A stretch of 64,000 nt of DNA from Solicoccozyma terricola (lineage: Eukaryota > Basidiomycota > Tremellomycetes > Filobasidiales > Piskurozymaceae): the NCBI GenBank assembly GCA_001600875.1, contig BCLD01000006.1, forward strand, positions 687,429-751,428, given 5' to 3'. The position numbers and the translations under genes are program-made. Below, one piece after another: positions 1-12,221 of this stretch (its first letter is position 1; every line of letters begins with the position of its first letter). Below the pieces are notes generated by a model, which did not search any database, was not told the DNA's origin, and was given only the letters and a program-made list of their open reading frames with translations.

Positions 1-306
1 CGGCGACTTTCCAGACCCATTGATAGCCTTAACTGTCTTGCTCTTAGCATGGTAAAACAAACAAAAAATATCACCACCAATACCGGTACAGCTTGGTTCA
101 GTGACGTTCAAAGCAGCAGCCGTAGCTACAGCTGCGTCTGCTGCGTTACCTCCCTTGTCGAGAATGGAAAGACCGCATTGAGCTGCTAGTGTTTGAGAAG
201 CAGCGACTATTCCTTTGGTGGAGAAGACGGTGGATCGTCGAGAAGGGAAGTGAGAAAATTGAGGGTTATTGGAAGGATGGACCTTGGTCCAATCGATGGG
301 TGCCAT
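1..306 (-). CDS. gamma-glutamyltransferase (GGT) family protein, 5' fragment
   Basis: The first 102 codons of a gene that runs off the left edge; the ATG is the complement of 304-306 and the frame is open to base 1. The visible protein has the typical start of bacterial-type (YwrD-like) and fungal gamma-glutamyltranspeptidases: a short leader, then [15 protein letters not shown], then the [21 protein letters not shown] helix, then a GIGGD segment. These are the conserved N-terminal elements of the large subunit. The catalytic Thr that starts the small subunit lies outside the window. By family, the enzyme would cleave the gamma-glutamyl bond of glutathione and related amides. No signal peptide is seen, so a cytosolic YwrD-type enzyme is more likely than the secreted form. 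The family call is firm; the exact substrate is not known. Confidence 0.85.
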   Translation of the reverse strand, partial: MAPIDWTKVHPSNNPQFSHFPSRRSTVFSTKGIVAASQTLAAQCGLSILDKGGNAADAAVATAAALNVTEPSCTGIGGDIFCLFYHAKSKTVKAINGSGKSP

Positions 307-537
307 GGTGAGAGTGGAATGTTCAAGGTGCAGGAGTGTGGTGCTTGTGGTGTTTGTTATACCTGTATTCCCTTGGAATAATCCGCCTCCACTCTGGATC
401 TTGTCCGAGTCCTGACGGTCAACTCCGAATGATCACGTGTGTGATGACGCGACTGGGTGGGTGCCATCGTAACCATGTAATCGATCTACAACCATCTATC
501 GCTCCTCTGACACTTGATGCTGATGCTGATCTGGGTT

Positions 538-1442
538 CTACTCTGTCAAACTCAATCCCAACTGCTCATGGATATCCTTCACGGTCGTTCCTGTCATGAT
601 GGCGTACTGTAACGACGCGATGAAGTTGTTAACGATCAAGCATGTCAGTGGGTTTGGAATTCCAATCCCCGTCGGTGCAATGACAAGTCCACACGGGTCG
701 AGGAATAGAATGCGTGCGTGGGAGAGGGAGAGGGAGAGGGAGAAAGGAATTGTGAAATGATTTTCAAGGAATAAAAGACTCACTCGTCCGATTAGTGATT
801 GGACTCCGTCTCTGATCACAGATTCCAAAATCAAACCGACAGCAATTAGGATTATACGTATCCACGACCACCACTGCGAATCACGCCCTTAATTAGGATT
901 ATACGTATCCACGACCACCACTGCGAATCACGCACTTAATTTCATTGTATGTATGAAGCAAATCTATGTGTTTCTTCACGATCACATCCGCATCTTTCCC
1001 TCTAAAGAGAGAATGGAGCGAAACGACCATGAGAAGCTGTTGAAAATGCCAAATAAAATGATACAATAGCAAACTAGCCATAACTCACGCCATGATCTTC
1101 TCCATATCTTCAATCTCGAGCTTCAACCTCTCTATCTTCGCTGCTTGAGCCGCGAGGATAGCTGGAGATGGCTGTTGTGATGGGATGGAGGTGGCGGTCA
1201 GTGCGGGAGGAGGAATTAGGATAGATGGATGATATTGGTTGGAGGACTGACTTTGGATGGACCGCGTCGGAGCATGTTGATGTGAGGGATATGTATCTGC
1301 GTGTATTGGTTGTGGTATTGGTTGTGAATACTGTCGCACTGATCTCACTTGATCACTCTCGCCACCTCTCCTCGTATCAACAACCTGATCGGCGGTGGCG
1401 ACAATTGCTTTAAATGCATTTGCACACCGCGGATTGGAACAT
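538..1442 (-). CDS. SWI5: Swi5 DNA repair / recombination mediator
   Basis: Proposed exons, in transcript order, are 1442-1428, 1384-1089, 1001-936, 811-784 and 606-538, giving about 157 residues. The C-terminal part reads KKHIDLLHTYNEIKDGVQSL, then IGRYAIMTGTTVKDIHEQLG, which is the Swi5 family signature (HIxLLHxYNEIKDxxQxL, then a V-x-DxxExxG helix). A coiled coil (AAKIERLKLEIEDMEKIM) precedes it, as in Swi5. The family partner is Sfr1; the complex stimulates Rad51 strand exchange in recombinational repair. The N-terminal 90 or so residues are Ser/Pro/Gln-rich and species-specific. The start is uncertain: the main exon has no in-frame ATG, and the 15-nt first exon is the simplest solution I found. 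Two exons (28 and 66 nt) are tiny, and the intron 935-812 contains a 47-bp tandem duplication. The gene shares a short divergent promoter with NOC2. Confidence 0.82.
844..941. repeat. 47-bp tandem duplication inside a SWI5 intron
   Basis: Copies at 844-890 and 891-937 differ at one base (ccctt versus cactt), and the first four bases of the unit follow again. On the SWI5 coding strand each copy carries a GCGTGATTCGCAG segment, so an acceptor-like TTCGCAG is present twice. Without the extra copy the intron would be about 77 nt, typical for this window; with it, it is 124 nt. Near-identity suggests a recent event. Confidence 0.95.
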
Positions 1443-1556
1443 TCCCTTCACGTGACTCTAAAAGTTGGGACAGCAGGACCTGCCATGTCTCTCTCTATCA
1501 ACCATCCCTCCTCGAAATCACCTGCTATTCACATCCAACGAATCTTTCCACCCACA

Positions 1557-4500
1557 ATGAAGGCTTCCAAGTTGAAGCATCAGTCCAAAGCGAAAAGCGG
1601 AAAGACCGCGGCGGGGAAGGGTGGGACGAATTCCAAAGGTGGATCGACCAAATCTGTTTCAACCAAATCTAAAGTAAGTCGCTTGCACTGCAAGCAACCT
1701 TTGCTGGAGTGGGAGTTCCGAGACTGATCGAGTTTGGTCTTTTTTCTCCACTTCAGCAGACAGATAAGAAGGAACTTTCAGCTAATGGGAAACCAGCACG
1801 GAAACCTGATCAACCGAAGAAAATCAAACTACGTGATCAAAAAACAATCCCTGTTCCTCAATCCGCTTATGATATTGAAGATGAAGATGAAGAAGATGAA
1901 GAAGAAGATTTGGAACATGGGATGATTGTCGACTCGGAGGATGAGGATGAGGTCGATGAAGATGATGAGGCGGACGACGATGAAGAGACGTCGGAAGCAG
2001 GACCGAGTAATAAGAGAAAGAGGGCAGATGAGAATGGTTTAGGGTTCTTGGCAGCTGGGAACGCAGGATTCTTGACGAGTTTAGATGCTAAAGATATCAG
2101 TCGGTGAGTGTAGAGTAGATTTTGAATCTTCTCCTACTTTTGTTGATCAACTAACGAGCTGTGGAATTGGGGGGGCGATTGTCAGAACAAAGAAAGAAAC
2201 TCAACGATTACATGAATTAGCGAAATCTCGGAATCCCCTTCCTAAACCCAAGAAAAGCAAGCGGTCCCGTTCATTATCAATCTCAACTGTCTCTTCATTC
2301 AGTGATGAGGATATGGGTGATGAGGAGATGGAATCCGATCTTGACGGCGAGAATGGTGTCGATGAGGAAGGTTATTCATCCGATGAATTGGATTCCGACG
2401 ATGATCTCGAGGAAGAAGAAGGAGATGATGATCTCATGGAAGATTCGGATGATTCAGAAGACTCGACGATCGATCAGAATGAACGACAAAGAGCACGTAA
2501 GAAATCACGAGCGGCAGATCAAACGGTCGATAATCTCGAATCAACCTATGAAACTCGTCAAATCCAATCAGCCCAATCCGGAAAGGGTAAATCTAAAGCT
2601 ACAGCCGATGAAGAAGCAGGGATTCGGGAGGTTTCACATCTACCTATAAAGTTGGCAAATGGACAGATTCAAAGTCTACCTGGAACAACAAGGATTCAGC
2701 TTCCTCCTTCTGCAAGGAAACCCTCACCCTCACCCGAGTTGTCCGATGATGAGTCTGGTACCGACTCGGACGACGTTTCAGAGTCAGAGCAGGTGGACAA
2801 GTTGTCGAATCAGAGAGGCAAATTCGGCAGGATGAGCGTGTTGGATGTGATCACCTACGAAGATCCGGCGTTGAAGGGTTTCAAGGGGAAGGGTGTGGCG
2901 AAAGCGAGGACGATGTCGAAGTTGGCGTTGGCAAAGGAACAAATTGCCAAGACCGGAGCGGAGATTATGGCTGGTGGGGAGTTGATTGATAATGTGAGAA
3001 GAAACGCCACACACTGCTCTCCTCGGGAAAATTGAACACTGATATCGCGAATCGGAATATCCAGGTCCCACTTCTCACTCGCCTGTCGACATTCGCCCTT
3101 CCTCGAGTCCGTGCAGTCGAAGACGACCAGCCACCAATCGATGTACCCAACTCGATCCGTGGACTGGCCTTCCTCTCACAGCTCGCCGTGTACAAGGATT
3201 TGATACCCGGCTATCGCATTCGAGAGCTCACCGACGCGGAGCAGGCCGAAAAGGTCAGGGACGAAGTCAGGAAGCTGAGAGAGGGAGAGAAAGGTTTGAT
3301 CAAGTCGTATAAGCAGTATTTGAAGATGCTCGAGGCCGAGATCAAGCGTGAGTGAGACAGATGTCGCCGACGTTGTCTTTCGAATGAAGGTTGACCGGCT
3401 CGGGTTTCGCTCGGGTTTCTCTAGAACGCTCCCCGTTATCGTCTGTTGCATTAAAGTGTATGTGTGAACTTCTCACTGCCGCACCACATTTTAACTTTGC
3501 CGAGAACGTCATGGGAGTGATTGTTGGTCGACTCAGCAAGCGGTCTTGGGATGAGGTAAGCTGGTTGCCGCAGGTCGTGGGCGATAACACAAACGTCTGA
3601 ATCCGATTTGGTCCCTCTCAGAACTCCGAGATGTGTTTGCAAACGATCATTACCGTCTTCCGTAATGATGTTACGTCAAGATACAGCTCTGTACTTCTCC
3701 GGTTGATCGCTCGAATGATCAAGGAGCGTCATTACCGAGTACATCCAAACGTGCTCGCTTGTCTTCTCCATCTCCGTCTTCGTTCAGAGCTAGGAGCAAT
3801 GCGTGAAAAGCGCAAGGCTAAAGACACGCCAAGTTGGCAAACCAAGAAGGAGAAGAAGGATGAGGTCAAGGTGAAGAGCGAGATCAGGAAGACGTGGATG
3901 ACAAAGAACAGGAGGAAGGCGGAGAAGGAGAAGAAGGAAGTGGACAAGGAGATGGACGAGGCGGAGGCGGAGGTTGATATGGAGGAGAGGGCGACGGTGG
4001 TACGTTCTCAAGCGATGAACTCTTTTCGGAGGTGATCTCATAATGAACGGTCTTTCCTGCCATATAGCAAACGGAAACGCTCAAGAACCTTTTCGTGCTA
4101 TATTTCTCAATCATCAAACAACCGCAACGAGGACCTCTTCTACCTGCTGCCCTCGAGGGTATCAGTAAATTCGCTCATCTGGTCAATATCGAGTTCTTCC
4201 GTGACCTGTTAGCGGTGCTGAAACGCATCGTTATGGGCGACGTGGAGGAAGATGATGACGAAGAGATAGCGATTGGGCTGGATATCGTTGGTAATGGCGC
4301 TGAAGTGCGATTGAGGCTGTTGGCTATCGTCACTGCTTTCGATCTTTTGTCGGGACAAGGTGAGTGGCAACTTTTTTGCAAGGAGTGGTGACCAAAACCT
4401 GATCTTATTCTCTGATCGCGCGCGCCACAGGTGAAGCTCTTAATATCGACCTGAACGACTTCTTCGTGCAGCTCTACGGTCTCCTTTTACCATTGTCTCT

Positions 4501-4990
4501 TGACACCGCCATCGAACAAGCACCAACTTCTCGCTCAGACGCCCTCAATCCCGGCAGAGCCCCATCAAATGGTCCAGCCAAACCTCTACCCAAACGCAAT
4601 GTGCAACTGGCTTCCACCGCAGACCTCCTGTTCCGATGCCTCGATCTCATATTCTTTTCCCGACACGCTTCTACCGCAAACTCCCCTCCGTGGAGAGCAG
4701 CTGCGTTCGCAAAACGTCTCTTGGAGTGCTCCTTACAGCTACCCTCTACCACAGCTATCAAGGCTATCGGATTCGCTAGACGGTTGGTAGTCAAGGAGCC
4801 GAAGCTCGAAGCGCTGTTGAGTACAGAGGATCGGACAGTGGACGGTGTCTATCGCCCGGAAATGAACGATCCTCAGCTGTGCAACCCATTCGGAGCAAGC
4901 TTCTGGGAGCTATCGATGCTGACGAGGGATCACTGGGATGAGAATGTCAGAGCCGAGGCGGATAAGTTGGCGAGAGGCAAGCTTGTATGA
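1557..4990 (+). CDS. NOC2: Noc2 nucleolar complex protein (60S ribosome biogenesis)
   Basis: Exons 1557-1673, 1757-2103, 2186-2993, 3065-3347, 3425-3555, 3622-3999, 4068-4359 and roughly 4431-4990 join in frame to about 971 residues. The N-terminal third is Lys-rich with long acidic Asp/Glu stretches, a nucleolar hallmark. From exon 4 on it is the conserved Noc2 domain: LTRLSTFALPRVRAVEDDQP, NSIRGLAFLSQLAVYKDLIP, and SVALKCMCELLTAAPHFNFA. By family it pairs with Noc1 and then Noc3 to move pre-60S particles from nucleolus to nucleoplasm. The intron 2994-3064 (71 nt, with CTGAT and ATATCCAG) is needed, because reading through it breaks the conserved frame. A CACGTG box lies about 100 bp upstream, shared with divergent SWI5. 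Confidence 0.93.
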
Positions 4991-5024
4991 TAGATGTAGT
5001 AGACGTCGATGGCCACTATTCCGC

Positions 5025-5039
5025 ATGACGTGTCACGTG
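5025..5039. promoter_or_regulatory. ACGT-core double motif upstream of STT3
   Basis: ATGACGTGTCACGTG combines an ATF/CREB-like TGACGT half with a CACGTG E-box, about 90 bp before the STT3 ATG. Similar ACGT-core words sit at comparable distance upstream of several other genes here. Its function is inferred only from motif and position. Confidence 0.4.
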
Positions 5040-5126
5040 CCGAGTAGCTGCCAGCTGTCGCGGTTGAGCTCGTTCTATCCCTGTATACTCTGATTCCCTC
5101 CCATTATCGTATACTCTCTCAAAAGC

Positions 5127-8126
5127 ATGGCGGTCGCATATCCGCTACCCCACGCTTCGGCGGAGACGGTCCAGAACATAAAATCTCTTCTGAAGTTCAC
5201 TATTCTTGCCGTCATTGCCGCTGCTGCTATCGCTAGCAGGTTGTTCGCGGTCATTCGTCACGAGAGTATCATTCACGAATTGTAGGTGCAAGCGTGGTCG
5301 GGATGTGATGGCTATAGCTGATCAATATCTCGACCACAGCGATCCGTGGTTCAACTTGTAAGCCCCAGTTCAAGCCACCGGAGGCGCAAATAGGCTGACT
5401 GACGAGTATCATTTGCTTAGCCGAGCTACCAAAGTTCTTGCAAAAGATGGCTTCTACGAATTCTGGAACTGGTTCGATCCAACTGCATGGTATCCTTTGG
5501 GCCGAGTAGTCGGTGGTACGATCTACCCAGGTCTCATGGTCACCTCTGGTATCATCTACAACTTCCTTCATTGGCTCAACTTCCCTGTCGATATCAGGGA
5601 AGTATGTGTGATGTTAGCTCCAGCATTCTCAGGGCTTACCGCGTGGGCGACCTACCTGTGAGTTGGAAAGCCGTAGGAGGGCACAAGGATTGATGCTAAA
5701 TCCTAGGCGACGTCACTCAGATTCACCTGCGAGATGGCAGGAGAGTCAGCTGGTCTTTTATCGGCTGCTTTCATCGGTATCGTTCCAGGTTACATATCCC
5801 GTTCGGTCGCTGGCTCCTACGACAACGAAGCCATTGCCATCTTCCTCCTCATGTTCACTTTCTACCTATGGATCCGAGCTCTAAAGGAAGGGAGCGCATT
5901 CTGGGGAATGGTTGCTGCGGTTTTCTACGGTTGGATGGTCGCTGCTTGGGGAGGATATGTCTTCATTACCAACAGTATGTGTGATGATCGCCTTCAAGTG
6001 GCACACCGGCGACTAATATTCGCGCAATCTTTCCACAGTGATTCCTCTACACGCATTCGTCCTTATACTGATGGGCCGATTCAACAACAAGCTTTACCTG
6101 TCGTACTCGTCATGGTACGTCATTGGAACGCTTGCGTCCATGCAAGTCCCCTTTGTCGGATTTCTCCCAATTAGGACCAGCGAACATATGGCTGCGTTGG
6201 GTGAGTAGTCTCTTGTTGAGATACCGGAGTTGTCACTGACTCCCCATGCAAACTCAAGGCGTCTTCGGTCTTCTCCAACTTGTCTCTTTCGTCGAGATCG
6301 TTCGAGTCCTCGTCCCGGGGAAACAGTTCCAACTTCTTCTTCGAGCATTTGTCATCGGCGCATTCGCAATTTCTTTCGCGGTGTTAGTGGTATTGACTAC
6401 CAGTGGATGGATCGCACCGTGGACAGGAAGGTTCTATTCGCTTTGGGACACTGGATATGCCAAGATTCACAGTGAGTCCGACACCTTGTTGTCAGATCGA
6501 ATTTCGTTCTGATGTAATGCTGTCATGTCACGATAGTTCCCATCATTGCCTCCGTATCCGAGCATCAACCGACGGCATGGCCATCCTTTTTCTACGATCT
6601 CGAGATGCTCATCTTCCTCTTCCCCGCTGGTGTTTACTTGTGTTTCAGGGAGCTCAGGGATGAGCACGTTTTCCTCATCATCTACGCAGTCTTGAGCTCG
6701 TACTTTGCCGGTGTGATGGTTAGGTTGATGCTTGTCATCACCCCGATCGTCTGGTCAGTAACAGTCCTTTGTGTCTTCGTTACATGTCGACTGATGCCCC
6801 CGATTCTCACAGTGTCACTGCCGCGATGGTGTTCTCAAAACTTCTCAATATCTATTTGGATCCTACCATCCCTGAGGCCGAGGAAGAAGAGCCGGCGAGC
6901 GGAGCCACCACTCCATTGTCCAAGAAGACGAAGAAGGCCGCTGCTACGGCAGACAAGAAGAGCAAACAATCAATGTTGCCGGAAGAGCTCAAAGATCTGC
7001 TTTCGTCAAATCCTGGTATTTACTCGTGGCAGTCGCGTCTCCTCGTTCTGGTGCCTTTGGTTGCATCGCTCGTAATGTTCGTGCACCACTCTACCTTTGT
7101 CACGCAGTCAGCCTACTCGTCTCCTTCGGTCGTTCTTGCATCGAGGAATGCAGACGGAAGTCAACACATTATCGATGACTTCCGAGAAGCATACTATTGG
7201 CTCAGGCAGAACACCAAGGAGGATGCTGTTGTTATGTCGTGGTGGGATTATGGCTACCAGATCGCTGGTATGGCCGACAGGCCTACATTGGTTGACAACA
7301 ACACGTGGAACAACAGTGCGTGTACCCAAACTGTCTTGATGAACGCCTCGCTGACTCAATGTGACCTGCAGCCCATATCGCTACCGTTGGGAAAGCCATG
7401 TCGAGCAATGAAGCCGTCTCCTATCCTATCCTGCGTAAGCATGACGTAGACTACGTGTTGGTCATCTTCGGTGGCCTCTTAGGATACAGCGGGTGCGTTG
7501 ACAGCTTGTCCAGATTGTGTCGTGAGCTGACGACGTTTGGCCCGCAGTGACGACATCAACAAGTTTCTGTGGATGATTAGGATCGCTCAAGGTGTCTGGC
7601 CTGAAGAGGTGCAGGAGCCAAAATACTTTACTCAGCGAGGAGAGTACAAGGTGGATGCTCAGGCGTGAGTAACCTCATCATTCTCCGTCATTCCAGTATT
7701 AATGGTCAATCCCTTGACAGTTCCCAGACCATGAAGGACAGTTTGATGTACAAGATGTCGTATTATAGGTGGGTGGAGACCTTGAGTTCTGGGTGGCTTA
7801 ATCTAATCTCTTCTCCGACAGGTTCACCGAGCTTTACGGTGGTGGTCCTGCTCAGGATCGTGTGCGTGGCCAGACCATTCCGGCAGACCCGATCAAGCTG
7901 GACACTCTCGGTGAGTGGTGCAATGTCGCTTTATCTTTCGGGTTGCGGCTGATGATGCTCTGGATTCCCTACAGACGAGGCGTTCACGTCGGAGAACTGG
8001 ATCGTCCGTATCTATGCCGTAAAGAAAGAAGACCCGCTCGGTCGTGATTTACCCGCCGTGTCGGCCTTTAACAACGGTGTACGTCTGAAGCGAAGCAAGT
8101 CTGCGAAAAGTACGAAGCGATCGTAG
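5127..8126 (+). CDS. STT3: STT3, catalytic subunit of oligosaccharyltransferase
   Basis: A multi-exon gene for the ER membrane enzyme that transfers the lipid-linked glycan to Asn in N-X-S/T sites. The first exons are 5127-5281, 5340-5357 and 5421-5657; the last ends at the TAG at 8124-8126. All diagnostic motifs are visible: DPWFN (first catalytic acidic motif, on an 18-nt exon), [13 protein letters not shown] in the external loop, the sequon-binding WWDYG, the conserved NNTWNNTHIATVG, and a DK/MI-type motif ([10 protein letters not shown]). About 11-13 hydrophobic segments fill the N-terminal half. A Lys/Thr/Ala-rich insert ([20 protein letters not shown]) lies between the membrane half and the luminal domain. 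The C-terminus ends in a basic KRS-rich tail. The call is firm; a few internal exon edges are approximate. Confidence 0.95.
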
Positions 8127-8212
8127 GAAATCAATAGATGATGGTCCACTATTGTCATTATTACAACTGAATCGTCGCTTGTCTCCACCGAGTCCTAAGA
8201 CCTCCTACTACT

Positions 8213-10465
8213 CTACTCGTCTTGCCAAATATCGAAACCGACGTCGTGACCGACAACGACTTCAATCTTCACCTTCTGGGCGTCGTCCATCTTAGTGTCG
8301 TGATCCGAGGAAGCCACTCTCGTCCCATCTTCAGAAAGAGATCCAACTTCCGATATCGAGTTGGAAATCGCCTCAGATGCTGCTGCGTCACTGATGTTGA
8401 CATGTTTGATCGTGTGCGGAATATCAATCGTCATGGCTTCCACTTTCTCGTCGAATGAGCGTATCGAATCCACGTCCATGTCGTTTGGGCTTAAATGAAG
8501 ATGACCTGTATCTGCAACACCAAGCACATGAGGTGGCGTCGGACAGAACGTTTGAATTGGTGCTCGGAAAGATTTGCGGTGAGATGATCGAGTTCTTTGT
8601 GATTGTGTATCCTCCTGTTCTCCATCGACTTCCATCTGCTGTTGGGTGATGCATGCATGGCACACAGGTTACACCTTGTTCTTCTCAGTATCCGACCGTA
8701 GTACTCACCATCATTCTCATACCATCCGTCGTCCACGTCCCTCTTCCGCTACTTTGAGTGGACAAACTCAAACTTGAACAACTTCTTCCAACGTCTTGAC
8801 TATTGCTCAATATCTGATTTTGAGCTTGTGCTTGAGCAGCAGATTCTAATAGATCGATGTTTAGCGAACGATTGAATGAAGGATGGTAGGTTGATTGAAG
8901 AATACCTTGTCGTTGATATGGGGAAGTCCAGAAATTTTCGTCGGAAGACGGTCTATGATCTTGGTTGTAGAAAGGTGGATACGTTTTATTCTCCTCCATT
9001 TGTCCAGCGATATCAGACCAATCCTCCTTTCCTCCTTCAGAAATCCCATTCTCAGGATTCAAAGTCATATCCATCATACCTCTATCTCCTAAACTCATGT
9101 ACGACATCTCAGAACTAGTTCGTGCAATACCATCCTCCTCTTCATTGATTGTTTCCAAATGATTTATGAGGTTCTGAGCGATGGATGAAACTTGAGGATG
9201 GGACGAGTGATTGATATGATAAGGACGAGAAGACGAATTGATAGGATTATTGAGAGAATGAGAAATGATTGAAGATGAAATACGAGACTTCGGTCTTCCA
9301 GGTGTCGAGAACGGTAAAGAAGGACAATCATTCAGATGAGGTGTTTGTGACCTTGATCGTAAATGCTGTATGAAAGGAGACGGTGGGAAATGGTACGGTC
9401 GCGGTTGGAGGATAGAGACATCCGGACGAGTTTGATGTTGGGTGTTCGGAGGAGGAGGAGAAGGAGGAGGAGGTGGAAGGTAGATTGAAGAGGTTCGAAC
9501 GTTGTAAGATTCAGAATAAGGGATGGAAAGTGTATGTGGCGATTGATCCATTCTTGTTATATCGATTAGATTCCCTCCTATTTCTCTCCCTTTAGCATTC
9601 CCGCCTGTCTCAAATCGTTCCATACCGTTGAATCCTTGTGACGATGTGTGATACGGTAATGCCAACCTTTCCGGTCTCCTAATATCATCTTGACCTTCCA
9701 ACGACATTGATGGGAAATTCGAACCAATTGATGATCGTTCAATTTCAGTCGTACGTTGTCGTTTCCTTTTCGAATTGTTAAGTAGTAGTTGAATCCACTG
9801 TGGGACGACCTGAAAAAAAAAAAGAAAAGGGGGATATTTAGAACGGTGGATAGATAGAAGACGATATGGGTTGGAATCCATGGGGTGAACGCTCACTCAC
9901 TTGTTGAACATTCTCAGATTGATCTTGATCGATTCTATCCTCATCAACGACTTTCCTCTTTCTGAAACATGGAAAATCTTGCTCTTGCTCATCACTCTCT
10001 AAACCTCCTCGATCAAACTGAACATCCCTCCTCCTTCCCCTTCCACCTATCTTACCACCACCACATCGTATATTCTTCATCGACTTTTTTTCCGAATTGA
10101 TATTTGGAATCGTCTGTGAGAGGATACGAGAATACGTCGAGTTGAGCGAGTGGGAAGAGGTGTTTGAAGATGTAAATGATGAAGTACGGGGGACTGATGA
10201 ACCTGATGAACGACTTGAATTCGATGTTGTTGTTGTTTGTTCTATGTGGGGGAAGGGATTGATGGAACTGGGGTGAGTGCGATGCGATGCGATGATAAGG
10301 GAAAAGAGAGGGAGAAACGTTTGATCATCACTTACCTATTCCGAGTTGTGATTCACTACCTGTACCACCTACCCGTCCTCGTCGTTTTCCAATAGTTGAA
10401 TGACTCGCCGCTGACAATGCATGCCTGCCACCCCCACCAGGGATTGATGCCACGATGGATGCCAT
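8213..10465 (-). CDS. hypothetical Ser/Pro-rich protein
   Basis: I do not recognise this protein. The start at 10465 gives a Gly/Arg-rich first exon (MASIVASIPGGGGRHALSAA), then a Ser/Thr-rich exon that splices in phase, a basic/acidic exon ending about 9903, a long exon (about 9810-8719), and a last exon starting near 8669. The long exon begins VVPQWIQLLLNNSKRKRQR, an amphipathic stretch followed by a possible nuclear localisation signal. The rest is low complexity, with runs of Pro, Ser and Asn. The C-terminus has a Val-rich segment (KVKIEVVVGHDVGFDIWQDE) that looks folded and may be the conserved part. All four junctions use GTGAGT or GTAAGT donors and keep frame, so the gene is real. It converges with STT3 and diverges from TIM17. 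A nuclear regulatory role is only a guess. Confidence 0.7.
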
Positions 10466-10747
10466 GGCTGGGTGATGGATTGGTGGGGTGGTGGTGTTGA
10501 ATGGGCAGTTGAGAGTGAGAGAGTGTGTTGAATTGTAAACAACGTGACTACCTCCCTCCCTCCCTGCCCGCCCCCGTTGTCCTCCTGCCCCACCGTGAGA
10601 ATCCCGAATATACCCATTAATTATCCATCACCCACCCCCCCTCTTTGGAACTGAAAAGATAGTCATTACTTACCTATTTCACCAAGCCCCACCAAGCCCC
10701 CCCCGTCTGTGCCAACCGTTTCCCATCTCCATTTCAACAACTACATC

Positions 10748-11714
10748 ATGTCTCACGGCGATCATTCTCGAGATCCATGGTAAGCAAATCCGCCTTCTAC
10801 AGATCCCCCCCTCCGTCGAGTGCAATCACAGATGGGGGGGATCGGGGAGAATCCGAGTTTTGATGTCATTTTTTTTCTTTTTTTAAATTTTCTTTTAGTC
10901 CATGGGTGATTCTTAACGATTTTGGTGGAGCTTTTGCAATGGGAGCAGTTGGTGGGTTGTTTATTCCACCCAGGTCCGGATGGGATTAACAAATACGGTT
11001 CTGATACTGGCTCTTCAAATTCCCGTTTTTGTTGTTGGGGGGGTTGTTTATTAGGTGGTGGTATTTGGCATTCGATAAAGGGTGAGATCGATCGATGATC
11101 GAATATCACAGAAATTCATCGGCTTATACATTCATTGTGTGGAACAGGCGCACGGAATTCCCCAAGAGTGAGTAGAAGAGGTTTTAGATGCATAATAATG
11201 TGTGCCACCAAATACCGGAGAGATGGAATGGAATGGAAAAGGGTTGCGAAAATGATTTACTGGAGATCGGACGAAATCACCTCACCTACCTCTGGGAATG
11301 GGAATGGTGGTGTTAGACCTATGCTGGTCTATAGTCAAAGTTCTACAAGATCTACACCCAGGGAATCGACTCCGAGTCCATTTCAATCAAGAACCCCCAA
11401 TCACTGACAAATTCCTCTTCTCCCCCTCCCCCCCCCCCCCCCCCCTCACCAGGGCGAACGACTAACCGGTGCAATCTCAGCCGTAAAAGCACGAGCTCCC
11501 GTTCTAGGTGGTAATTTTGGAATATGGGGTGGAATGTTCTCGACATTTGATTGTGCAGTGAAGGGATATCGACAAAAGGAAGATCCTTGGAATGCTATTA
11601 TTGCTGGGTTTTTAACTGGTGGTGGACTTGCTTTGAGAGGTGGACCGAGGACGGCGTTTGGGTCGGCGGTTGGTTGTGCGATTTTGTTGGGAGTGTTCGA
11701 AGGTGAGTGGGAAG

Positions 11715-11768
<54 letters not shown>

Positions 11769-12004
11769 CGGCGAGGCGAGAGGTCGGTGGGAGTGGAGAA
11801 TAACAATGCTGATTTCCATGTGTATTTGATTGATTTAGGTATCGGAGTGTTGATGGGTAGAGTGTTCGCACAACCTGTTCCTGCCATTCCTCGTGAGTTT
11901 CAAGCCTCGATCTCCACCTCCCTTCGGGTTGAACCCCGCGCGCTAATGATCGATGTCAACGCACAGTACCGGAAGCATCACCTCAACCTGCAGTACCAGC
12001 ATAA
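10748..12004 (+). CDS. TIM17: Tim17, inner-membrane import translocase subunit
   Basis: Seven exons (10748-10779, 10899-10951, 11055-11081, 11148-11167, 11453-11702, 11839-11892, 11967-12004) join to 157 codons. The product matches Tim17 end to end: [39 protein letters not shown], then [20 protein letters not shown], and [19 protein letters not shown]. Four hydrophobic segments with GxxxG patterns are present. By family it is a core subunit of the TIM23 presequence translocase. Exons 3 and 4 are only 27 and 20 nt. Intron 4 (11168-11452) ends in an 18-nt C run just before the acceptor, and intron 5 (11703-11838) contains a G run of about 52 nt near its donor. Start and stop are unambiguous. 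Confidence 0.95.
11428..11445. repeat. poly(C) run, 18 nt, TIM17 intron 4
   Basis: An uninterrupted C run on the coding strand that ends a few bases before the CTCACCAG acceptor, so it acts as the polypyrimidine tract. Confidence 0.9.
11717..11768. repeat. poly(G) run, about 52 nt, TIM17 intron 5
   Basis: An uninterrupted G run on the coding strand, starting 14 bases after the GTGAGT donor. Its exact length may be unreliable because sequencing and assembly slip on such runs. Confidence 0.9.
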
Positions 12005-12113
12005 AACCCTCTTGCCCTACCTACCTCACCTCCACTTTCCCCTCAAGTCTCTTCCACCAGTCCTATAGTCGTCTCCGCATCATCCCTTTCCAACGCTAGA
12101 TCAAACGCGTTCT

Positions 12114-12128
12114 CCCCCCCCCCCCCCC
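12114..12128. repeat. poly(C) run, 15 nt, intergenic
   Basis: A pure C run 110 bp past the TIM17 stop; a G run of similar length follows about 95 bp later, so the transcript could form a strong C:G hairpin. Confidence 0.85.
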
Positions 12129-12221
12129 ACTTCAGGCATTAGGAGGGGGTTCTTTGTTGCACTCCGTCGCCTTGTATTCAGTACAGTAAATGATTTGAGA
12201 AACCCTCCGAAGGAAAGCGAA

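Noticed and set aside
2995..3035. Apparent frameshift in NOC2
   Set aside because: A 71-nt intron with GTGAGA donor, CTGAT branch and CCAG acceptor restores the conserved protein, so the gene is intact.
11446..11887. Several minus-strand frames with long poly-Pro and a plus frame with poly-Gly
   Set aside because: They are produced by the G run in a TIM17 intron; the TIM17 exons on the plus strand are conserved and explain the region.
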